From NCBI GenBank assembly GCA_009363875.1, contig CM018691.1, forward strand, positions 6,331,977-6,395,976: 64,000 bases of DNA. Reading direction: 5' to 3'. Source of the stretch: Mikania micrantha. Taxonomy: Eukaryota; Streptophyta; Magnoliopsida; Asterales; Asteraceae. Under the pieces are notes generated by a model. It saw only the letters and a program-made list of their open reading frames with translations. It was not told the origin of the DNA and ran no database searches. Both the position numbers and the translations under genes were made by a program. The stretch's first letter is position 1; the number at the start of each line of letters is the position of its first letter. Shown one piece after another: positions 35,801 to 45,104 of the stretch.

Positions 35801-38800
35801 AACACGTTTAATTTAATTTCAACAAAAAAGTTGCTGAAACAATGAACAAATTTGTAAATAACTGAACCATTTTTTTTCTCTCGGCTGTTTCTTTAGCTTT
35901 TGTCCGGTCGAGAATCCCTTCAGCAAGAAGATTCTGGGCATTATCAAGATCGTCTTGTTCGCCACCTGGCATTGGGAGGATTTCTTTTCTTGCAGCTGCT
36001 TGAAGCCTTTTAATGGTTTCTGCATACTCTGGTACATATCCTTCTGCATCATTGTCAACAAATGGTGACAAATGTGGTGGTAGAACCCTAATTGACAACA
36101 AAAATGTTCATCATCTAAATTATTAATAATTAATAAAAATGTAAAAACAATGTTTTTTGTTTATGGGAAACATACTTTCCAACCATGTAATCTTCAGTTG
36201 GTAATATGATTCGTGCATTTATGCAGTCAAATACCCATTGTGGCTGTATATAGTCTCTTGAAATAAACCGATGGCCTTGAGTTGGCCTATCAACAATCTA
36301 CAAAAAAAAACTTCAACATAAGATGATAAAATATGGTATCAAAATAAGATTTCACGGTAATAATTAACATACTTGATAATTGATGTCTTGGTCAGATTCT
36401 CCAAATGGGGCTCCATCTCCATCCCATGAAACCACACCACCAAATGCAGTAATCACAAATAACAATGATTCCCTTGGAACCTGAACAAAAATAAACAGAC
36501 ACACCCACAATGTAAGTGAAACATGCATGATTAAGGTTGTAAACATGCATGAATCAAGCTCCAGCCTATATTGAAGCTCATTTGATAAACGAACTCAAGA
36601 TCGAGCTTTGTACATAGAGCTTGATTAGACCAGCAAGCCTAAATGAGCCTATAATTTATATACTTTGTATTTGATATATTAAACATATATGACCATAATA
36701 ATAATTATTGTACATAATATGTGATCAACAAAACTAAATAGTATCAATCAATCAATCAACGTACTCAGTATATCCCGCCATTAGCATGCTAAGGCAGGGT
36801 CTGAGGAGGGTGAGATGTAGACAGCCTTACCCCTACCCCGTAGGGGTAGAGAGGCTGCTTCCAGTGAGACCCTCGGCTCATGATGCTTGATCAACCGTTC
36901 GAAACGATTTTAACGTTATTTTCACTGAATAAGTAAAATAACGTTAAAATTAGTGCAATTTTACTTTTGCCCCTCAAGAGCTGTCGACACATATATACAT
37001 TATATGTGCGCACCGCTAACGGGGCGTCAAAACTAAATAGTATATACATATATATACTGTTTACATATAAAAAAGTATACTGTGCATAAAAAAATAATAA
37101 ATAACTAAAAAGTAGTTAAGAAGCCGAGCTCGAGCTTTAAAAACAGAGATCAAAACGAATGGACCTCAAGCTTAAGCAAACTTTACACTTTATGTAAAAC
37201 GAACTGAAACCACAAGTTTAATATCAAGTTAAAGAGAACATTAATAATACCTCACGACCCAAGAAAAATGTTTTATTTTGAAAGAGTGTTTTACAGGCCC
37301 TTGTTTCTTCATCGTCTTCTTGTTCATCACCGGCATCTTCAACAAGGTGCATTAATGCCCCAGGTTCATTAGCAGGAAGTTGGTCCTGAAGTTGTGCTAG
37401 TCTAAGCTCAGACTCCTCAATATTCGCTTCAAGTGTTCGGTTTTTAGCATCAACATATCTTGTCAATGCATATAAATCTGCAAATAATTAAAAAAAAAAA
37501 TTAGATGATAAGCGTAAATCCAGTAACAATTTTAATCAAATGATGGTATGTTCAGATTCATACCTGCTGCTAAAGCTTTCAATCTAGGATCAAGGATAGG
37601 TGGATATTTCAAATTAATCGAATGATAAAGTCTTAGATTTACAAAACCAAGGAGAGTCTGCATATACATCAATGTTCAAGTGATACCTTTGAAAATAAAT
37701 AAATAAAGAAACAAAAAGTATGAAACTTTGATTAACAATAACAAACCTCATAAAATTCCAAGAAAGTAAGCATAATCTTATAATCTACATCTTGAGGCAT
37801 TACTTGTTGAAGTGCATGAGGAGTCAACCATGTGACTTTTTGACCATCAACCTCAGCCTGAACAGAGATTAATTAACAAAGTTGCATTAGGGTAAACTAC
37901 ACAAATACAAAAAAAAAAAAAAAAATGATTTGTTATGATCATTGTACCTGGTAATATATGCCTTTCACAGATATGAAAGCCTTCCTCAATTTATGTGTGC
38001 GGGAGATATACGCCTGCCACTCAAGACTCAACCTGATGAAACATATATATCACTATATTAATAAAAAGAAAAAAAATAAACCAAAGTTAAAATATCAGAA
38101 TAAGTTGGAAGTTGGAACAAATCCACAAACGTGACATCACATACCCTCGACAGTTATGGATTCGTTCTGCTTGAATATTTTCCCTTTCTATAGCAGGTAA
38201 TGCAGCAAAAAGGTGGACCATTGTAAGGCAATCATCCAAATCTCTTAATGCATCAATGAACTTTGGATATCTAAATAAAGACACAAAATACCAGTCAAAA
38301 AGTCATAAAAAAAACTTGACAAATGATAAAACTAAGTAAAGATGTTCTAATATAATTATACAATATAGCCATGGACCAACCTTTCTCGAATAAGCATATC
38401 AAGTGTGTAAGTAGGCTTCCGTGTCAACAGCCTTTCAGCAAGATCTTTATTCTTCTTAGACATTGCTTTCTTTACCTTCTTCTCATATGCACGCATCTCA
38501 CGAAACTTATCAAGAAGTGGCTCATGTTTAAGAAACAAAATATCTTTCATGTGATAATAGGTATGGTGGTTTCCCTTCACTTTCTTCTTTGGATCCCGTG
38601 GAAAAACACCTTTGAAGATACATAATCTCCTATTGAATTGAACAATCAAACATTAAAAATTGATTGCAATTTGTAAGCCAATTTTATTAAGCAAAGTCTC
38701 TTTATAAACTTGTCTACTTCCTTAACAGGAAACAAAAACTCACGAACTTGTACAACATTCCAGACAAGCACTCCATAATGTGGTAAGAAATCCATCTAAA

Positions 38801-39832
38801 CTCATACATAGTCCGTACTCAAAAGCAATAGGATAAAATAAAAAAGTATATAGTATAAGTATATAACCCAAAACTTTATCAGATTCTTCTTCTACATAGA
38901 CATAACTTGATACATATTCACAACTAGCTTAGCAATCATCGACTTTATGTTCAAACATTGACCTCATTTTGGTCGTATCCCAGTTCTCACACATAAATGT
39001 GAAAAACCAGCTTCAACCGTAAGTATAAAAATAGAAATAAAAACAAAAAAAAAAATGAAAATCAATATCTGCATGTTCCTTGCACTTTTGTTAAGGAATT
39101 TCAGATTAAACACATATAATTATATAAAAGAATCATTCTTTTTGTTACCATCCTCAATTTATGAATCTGCTTGCCAATCCTTTTGACATAAATCAAGCAT
39201 TTTAAAAATATTTTCAGTATGACTGTTTGGTTTTGGACAAATAAATATTTTTTATTTCTTAAACAATTTTGTTTTTTTTTTCTAAAAAAAATGACAAGCA
39301 TGGTTCATTGGTATAATACATACTCTGAGAAATGATAGTAAATGTTAACAACATGTTCTGTTTACATGATTGGTTCCAGGTTTTTGACCATAAAACCATC
39401 AGAATGATAATAAACAAATTTCGTGGAAAAACTTTCAAACCATAAAACCATCAGAATGATAATAAGCAAATTTCGTGAAAAATGACAATAATCTGTCCCC
39501 ATTTTGGTAATCTCATGAACATGTCGTCAAACATTCTACAATTAACACGATTTTTGGTTGTTCTTGTTGATTAACTCCCAAATTTCCAACTAAGTAGTAA
39601 ATAAGCTAAGCCAAAATATCGAAACAAACATCAATACCTGAAAACGGATAAACTGACTTGAAGATACTTAACAGCTTGTGACCTTGTGATGTATCTAGCA
39701 GCGTTGCCTTCCTTCTTCTTTCCCTGAAAATTACAAGCAAACAAGCATAAAATAAGAACGGATTCATCTAGGTTGAGCAGATTCACTCCGAATTTGATTA
39801 GAACATACGGCAGGTCTGTAATGCTTCGGCAT
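32849..39832 (-). CDS. PES: Pescadillo homologue (ribosome biogenesis), copy 2
   Basis: All thirteen exons have exactly the lengths of copy 1 and open, phase-consistent junctions: 39809-39832, 39638-39723, 38381-38629, 38145-38270, 37948-38032, 37747-37857, 37564-37657, 37251-37477, 36373-36480, 36176-36297, 35868-36087, 35520-35723, 32849-32944. The product is 583 residues with the same Pescadillo N-domain, BRCT domain (about 335-411) and Lys-rich tail. It differs from copy 1 at few residues (for example AYEKK for AYDKK, DISHPE for DMSHPE, TRKEN for TRKKN near the end). Both copies look translatable, so the family has two linked paralogues here. Intron 12 (32945-35519) is swollen by nested elements and intron 8 by a SINE-like element. 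The promoter has a deletion of about 20 bp relative to copy 1 but keeps the telo-box. Confidence 0.93.
33277..33637. mobile_element. Long-TIR foldback element in a TA run
   Basis: The ends AGGGGATGGTTCCATTG / AGGGAGAGGTTCAAATG (inverted) and inner arms CTCCCTTATAGCGTTAAC run almost to the centre near 33450, so the element is about 360 bp of near-palindrome. It sits inside a TATATA microsatellite on both sides. It is non-coding. Confidence 0.8.
33655..35140. mobile_element. Foldback element built of ATGGTGTTTT / AAAACACCAT words
   Basis: The ends share an inverted AAAACCATGAGAAGTGTGAGAAG motif (33689-33711 and 35090-35112) and the element lies in the same TA run. The left half carries repeated TTTATGGTGTTTTT; the right half carries the reverse complement AAAAACACCATAAA about ten times. 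A 28-bp unit (ATTACAGTTCAAAAACACCA and flank) is in tandem about four times at 34587-34695. No coding capacity is seen. The superfamily is uncertain (possibly Mutator-like). Confidence 0.7.
35157..35356 (-). mobile_element. tRNA-derived SINE in PES copy 2 intron 12
   Basis: On the minus strand the 5' head has an A-box TAGCCTAGTGGTAAGAG and a B-box-like GGTTCTAGTC, and the element ends in a run of A (plus-strand T run at 35157-35168). TTAGATCTTTATATAT follows at 35357-35372 and also occurs at 33253-33268, left of the two foldback elements. This suggests a 16-bp target duplication whose left copy was later pushed away by insertions into its TA tail. Confidence 0.78.
36745..37027 (-). mobile_element. 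SINE-like element with 16-bp target duplication
   Basis: Exact direct repeats CAAAACTAAATAGTAT flank it (36729-36744 and 37028-37043). On the minus strand it begins GCCCCGTTAGCGGTGCGCAC, contains the hairpin TTTTAACGTTATTTTAC...GTGAAAATAACGTTAAAA, then GCAGCCTCTCTACCCCTACG, and ends in a TTGATTGATTG tail. It is absent from the same intron of PES copy 1. The long, exact duplication and simple-repeat tail are the signature of LINE-driven retroposition. Confidence 0.9.
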
Positions 39833-39868
39833 GGCTGTTTGCTTATGGGTTGAATAAGACGGTTTGAT

Positions 39869-39877
39869 AAACCCTAA
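39869..39877. promoter_or_regulatory. Telo-box in the PES copy 2 promoter/leader
   Basis: AAACCCTAA is conserved at the same distance from the start codon as in copy 1, although the flanking promoter has lost about 20 bp. Confidence 0.65.
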
Positions 39878-40385
39878 TTGGGTTCGTGGCGGGTGAATGT
39901 ATATACCTGTCGATAAGAAAAATTAATTTGGGCTGGATTTAGGCCGAGTTGTATATCCGGACCGATTTGTGATCCGGATCCAATCAAAAGCCGAAACCAA
40001 ACCAACCGGTTTGAGCGAACCGGTTTGAAAATTGACTTGGTAAATGAAGCTGGAAAGCGGTTTCATAACCAGTTTGAGGATTAAATAGGTTTGCATTTGG
40101 TTATAAAAAAAAAAACTTTATATAATCATGCATAAAAGGTAAAATTTTAGGTGTTATTTGACAAATTTTTTTCAAAATAACGTTTTTCTTAATACATACT
40201 TATACAATAAATTCGTTTATAAAAAATTAGATAAATCTTCCACTAAAATAAAACAAGATTAATTTATAAAAAGTTAATTTTGTTTTTTAGGCCACAAATG
40301 CACCTCTAAAATTCATTCATAAAATAATGAAAATCCATCTATTATTCCTTTTTGCTAACACTAATACGAACCAAATTAGATGGAT

Positions 40386-40896
40386 GAAAATGTAAAAAAT
40401 TTCTTTCTAAAATTTTGAAATTTTTATGTAAACGCCTTTGTCAACAAGAGTTTGTGGAAAAAAAATAATTTTTTTTAATATGCTATGTTTTCTTAAAATA
40501 TGTTTTATTTGTACACGTATTGTATGTTTAATTTTAAGTTTCAGTAATATATATAGAGTGATATTCAATTGATTAAGGTTGTGTTCGGTTCGATTTAGTT
40601 CCGTTTTCGCGTAATGATTGGTTTTTAGTTATTACGAATCAATCGTTTTTCGGTTTTTTTAATTTAATTTTTTTTCTTTTTGTTCTCTCTCACACACACC
40701 TAATATTGAAAACGCAAACATGTTTAATAATAGATAATTGAATAAATTAATCGAACACTAGCTAATTACAATAAATCTAAATTATCATCATCATGTCCTT
40801 GCGTTTTAAAAAAAAAGTTAAAAAGTAAATATGTAATAGTTTCAATCTTTGTCATTTTTAAGATGATAGAGTTTATACATTCCAAATTCAATAAAC
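40386..40896. other. Spacer between block A copy 2 and the OVATE pseudogene
   Basis: AT-rich. It holds a stretch with TTCGGTTCGATTTAG/TTTTTCGGTTT words (about 40578-40680), like the CGGTT-rich MITEs elsewhere in the window. No gene is seen. Confidence 0.5.
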
Positions 40897-41300
40897 CAAG
40901 AAGCATCACTTTTCGGCAAGAAAGACGGAGAAAGCAACCAAATTCGGGCGAGAAATCAGCCTCCGGCATTAAACTGCGATTGAATTCTCCGAAACTATCA
41001 GAGAGTAAAAGATTTGTTCCAAGATCCGCACTAAGAAGCTTGTCAGAAAGTTTTGTAGTTGTGAAATCATCGTTTGCTCCTGAAAAAGATTTCATGCAAT
41101 CTAATGTCGTTTATTGAAGATATCAAAAGTGAAAGATTACAATAAACTGGCAGGTAAGCGTGCAACTAGTTGCGCCGCAACCCTCTTTTGAATTGCATTA
41201 GACCATCTAAAGATTTAGAAGAGCTTCTTGCCTGATATCTTTTTTAAATTTAGACAAGTATCAAAATGTAATTGTTAAAGCATTCGAGTCGTGTAAACAC
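40897..41300 (+). pseudogene. OFP: OVATE family protein copy, broken
   Basis: It matches the intact gene at about 54283-54600: a KSASG(V/I)KLRLNSPKL stretch, a segment with SFVVVKSSF and EKDFMQS, then KDLEELLA. The N-terminal half is missing, a block of about 90 bp after EKDFMQS is replaced by unrelated DNA, a stop follows LLA, and the end of the OVATE domain is deleted. It is a dead duplicate. Confidence 0.85.
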
Positions 41301-41350
41301 TCTTTAGAAATACGAAGTAAGAATTTGCATACATCAGACCGACATGACTC

Positions 41351-42616
41351 TGATGGATGGGGTTTGGACTGATAATTATGTGTGTTAAATGTCAAATCTT
41401 ATGCATATTTATGTGATTGATTGGTTAGAATTAGATAACTATGCAAACTTGTGTGTTTGTAGGTTAAATGGAAGAATTGGGAGCTTTATGGAAGTATAAA
41501 CTGATTGGTAATTGAAGTGATCTTGGGCTTAAATGATAGAGGATCTCGAGACGAAGATTTGGGTTTTTACGGCGCGAAAAACGGACTTAAAATGAGAAAG
41601 ATGTGAAGAAAACAAGTTAGGAAGGAATAAGGTGAGACCATAGCCTACGGGCTGACCATAGCTTACTGCACTTTCTAACAGAATCTGCAGACCATAGCTT
41701 ACGGCCAGACCATAGCTTACGGTCAATCTTAACAGAAAGTCTCAACCATAGCTTACGGCCAGACCATAGCTTACGGTCCGGACGAAGCCTGCACCTATAA
41801 AAACGTGATTTTTAGGGTTTTTGAGTATCTTCTCTTCTCCCAGTCGGCTCTAGGCGATTTTGGACGACCAAGGAAGCCAAAATCGAAGCTTTTTAGCCAT
41901 TCTTTTCCATCCAAACATTGCCAAATCATTCCAATTGATGATCCAATTCAGATTTGAAGATCAATTCCAAGAGATGAGCGGCTAATTTCTGCGTGATTTC
42001 CTCCGGGCGAAGGACTCTTGTAAGCGGGTGATTTAGATTGGTTTACTATTGTGTTTGGAACTAGCAATCTAAGCATTCGATGCTTTTTGCTTATTGTTTA
42101 TTCAATTGATTGTAAAGATTGGATTTTTATGCAAACCCTAATTCATTATCTTTCAATTCCTGAGATTTCTAGCAATTAGGATATATTAGATTGTGATTGG
42201 GTTTTATAATATGCAATTGATGTTCATGTGATAATCTTCCATTGTTTTGCAATCGAAGCAACTAGTCCTTGTTCATCACAACCATATTGAATTTTCTAAT
42301 CATGTCTATGTGGTTGTTCCAATGTAGTAACTAATCTATGAAACTCACTTTGAATCCAAGTCCCGGGGGAATCACCTTTTTCATTATTGTTTAAAAACCA
42401 TTTTAGTTAATTGCAATAGATTTTTAAGTTTAACAACCAAACCATTCAATTCAAGTTTACATTTTCTGTTTTAGTTAAGTTTAGGTCACAAATTAATTAA
42501 CAAGTACACCATCCACAAAAACTCCTCGTGGTTCGACACCCGACTTACCCTATCTAATAAGGTAACTGGGACTTGAGTTTTACTCTTATTTTTGATTGAC
42601 ACTTCGACATCGGTCA
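41351..42616 (+). mobile_element. Solo LTR (Ty3/Gypsy-like), 1266 bp
   Basis: The sequence starts TGATGG, ends GGTCA, and is flanked by an exact GACTC duplication (41346-41350 and 42617-42621); the paralogous site at about 54742-54750 has a single GACTC. It has one LTR's worth of sequence and no coding part. A TATA-like CCTATAAAAAC lies at 41794-41804, just after a cluster of ACCATAGCTTACGG words. Gypsy affiliation is inferred from the look of its 3' end; the solo-LTR structure is directly visible. Confidence 0.88.
41636..41780 (+). repeat. Iterated ACCATAGCTTACGG words in the solo LTR
   Basis: Six copies of ACCATAGC(T/C)TAC, four of them continuing GG(C/T)C, lie in 145 bp directly upstream of the LTR TATA-like site. 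Spacing is irregular (about 17-35 bp). Confidence 0.8.
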
Positions 42617-42789
42617 GACTCGACATTCCTGGACTCGCGCATGATGGAGCTTTCATGCACCGAGTTTACACCGTTTACTAGATCTTTTAAGGTTAAATTT
42701 TGATGTAAAAGTTGTTAGATGTTTGTGTTTTAAGTTGCGACATATTGACAGAAGATCAGAAGTTGAATCACATTCTGAAAGGACTTGGT

Positions 42790-43065
42790 TATTTGCACAC
42801 CTAATTTTTTTATTTTAACACTCCATCGATCCTATATGTTTCGCATAGGTCTATACGAGTTGTATAGCTTCCTCTGACATCCACTAATTTGACAATGATT
42901 ATTCTCGTATACGTCTCGTATTGGACATGTACGCCTTATATAGGATTATACGAGGTGTATATAAACCAAATCATTGATACATAATTTTTTTGACAAATAA
43001 TGATTGTCATCACATATGACTCATATATGCACATACGAAACGTACAAAGGATGTTATAAAAAAGA
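42790..43065. repeat. Dispersed repeat with CGTATA/TATACG words
   Basis: This stretch is extra relative to the intact OVATE block and resembles 60660-60970 (words such as TATACGAG, TCGTATA, GACATGTACGCC). It is an unclassified non-coding repeat. Confidence 0.45.
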
Positions 43066-44254
43066 AAATTTTTGACAATTCTGAAAGATGTGAAGTTATT
43101 GAGAAAGAAGACACATTACAGCATCACGAGTTCGTTATATTCAAGGACCAGAATAAGGTATATAGGTGTCATTTTATTAGAACGATATTAAATAAAAAAA
43201 CTACATACACATTTTGAGCTGGGATTCAATTTGGTTCTTTACACAAACTACATTTTTGTGTTAGATCCATAATTACCTCCTTTATTTAAGACTTATCAAT
43301 CCATCTTTGCTATTATATAATGAATATTGGTGAGATAAAAATCAAGATCTTAAATTTAAGAAAAATACAAGTTCAAAAGCTTGTGGTACAACCAATTTCA
43401 GCTTCAATTCACAACCGTGTTACATTCATTCTTAATTTCAGATTGAAACTCTGGTTTTTACTTTCTTTGTCCCAGAAAAAGCTATGCCATTATTGGCTTC
43501 AAATCTCTCAAACAGGTAATCTTTTGATCTATCATCTATCCCTTTTGATTCTTGCTGCCTAATCTGTTAAAATGTTAGTGGGATTTGAGAATGCATTGAA
43601 GCTTTACATTCCTCAGATTCAAACACCTCAAATTCAAACGCATAAAGAACCCCTAATCCAATGAAGCTTTACATTCGCTCTCTTCTTCACTCATAATCTC
43701 GAAGCCGTCTCTCTCTCTCGCGATTCGCCCTAAAATCAAGTGAATAGGGCTTTTTCTTTTTTGGAAACCTAACATGCAGTTGTTGTGGGTTCGACGATGA
43801 TGGCTGTGGCGGTACTAGGGTTTCAACCCTGGTCGCGGTCTCCTCTTGACAGAAAACACCACCACCCGTAGTATTGGTTGTGGTGAATTTGTGTTTTCGT
43901 TGCTTGCAGACAAGGTAAGGGTCTTGGGGTTTAAATCGTCTTTTCGGCACAAGTTACACCAGTGGTGGAATATCTGGATATCTTATGATGTATCAACGAA
44001 AATGACACACTACTGGTTAAGGCATGGGGTACAAGGGCTAAGTGCAGATTGAGAATGAGTGGTTGTGTAGCTTTTTTTTCGGTAAGAGATTCATTGTAAT
44101 TTTATAAACTCTCATGTCTCTTGACACGAAATTAATTATTAGTTTATCTTTAATTTTGTTTTAAAGTCTACGCATCGATTAATCTATTTCTCTAATTTTC
44201 TTACAGAAGTTCTTTTTGCTTTTTTTTTTTCTATTTGAACTTTGCTTAAATAAG

Positions 44255-44380
44255 GTGGATGAGGAAGCTAAACAAATAGGATCTGAGAGCAGAAGGATTC
44301 TTCATATTAGTTATCATTTGGTGAATCTGCGGATGAGTGAAGCATTTGTCTCAAATCGTTTTGATTTTGCAGGTCTAGAG
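44255..44380 (+). pseudogene. Exon-like fragment in the Helitron (unidentified)
   Basis: An open segment between an AAG acceptor and a GAG|GTACC donor encodes a stretch with SESRRILHISYHLVNLR. The source gene is not recognised. It is likely a captured exon. Confidence 0.4.
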
Positions 44381-45104
44381 GTACCATTAATCTGTGTTTT
44401 TATTTTGTTTATGGAAATTAACGAGTGTTGATGATTGGATGAATTAGTTTTTGAGTTGTTTGTTTAAATAGCTCATTAATTTGGTTGCCTCTGTTTTATA
44501 TAATCTAAGGACAAAGTGGTAGACTTCCCTTGGTTTTATTATGGATCAGCATCAGGAGATATTTCCCTTCAGGTTGAACCCATTTCAATTTATGAATAGA
44601 TTATCAAGGTTTAAATGTTTAATGTTAATTTATTTCTGTGTTTTTTTTCTTATGATTAGGTGCTTCATTCAATACCATCAGGTAACAAAGTGCAGACAAG
44701 GATTGTGTAGTGTCTTAACATTGCAGTTGCCAATTTTTGCCCCTTTGATCTAGGGTTTCTGGTCTTAGCAAAGATGGGTGTTAATCGTCATCTCACTTGA
44801 AATATGTTTACATTTTTAGTTATAATTTTTTTTGCACAACAACACATTAGCAATTGTGTTCATGACAATTTTATTTATTTCGTTTATTTAAGAAGAAACA
44901 CTACATGTTGACATATCATTAGTTGAAAGAGTCTGCGTGTTATGAGGCAGTTTTGTGTTATTTGATGTTTTCTTTGCATGATGGTTTATAGTGTTGCATA
45001 GGTTCTCTACGTAGCTTTTATGATTTTTGCATGACACATTCTATTTCTGCACAGTTTATATTAGATTTGTATTATGGGTTTTGTTTGTTTTTTATATGTT
45101 TTTG

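Larger units (their letters stand above)
28067..40385. repeat. Segmental duplication block A, copy 2
   Basis: This is the second copy of 4618-17690, in direct orientation about 23.4 kb to the right. All 13 PES exons are conserved in length. The RDM4-like part is decayed. Private insertions are a SINE-like element (28538-28820), about 890 bp at 29463-30355, a foldback MITE (32295-32577), a nest of elements in PES intron 12 (33269-35356) and a SINE-like element in intron 8 (36745-37027). Confidence 0.92.

Noticed and set aside
41529..41726. 65-codon frame in the 1266-bp LTR with repeated VSYG peptides
   Set aside because: Produced by the ACCATAGCTTACGG words; non-coding LTR.
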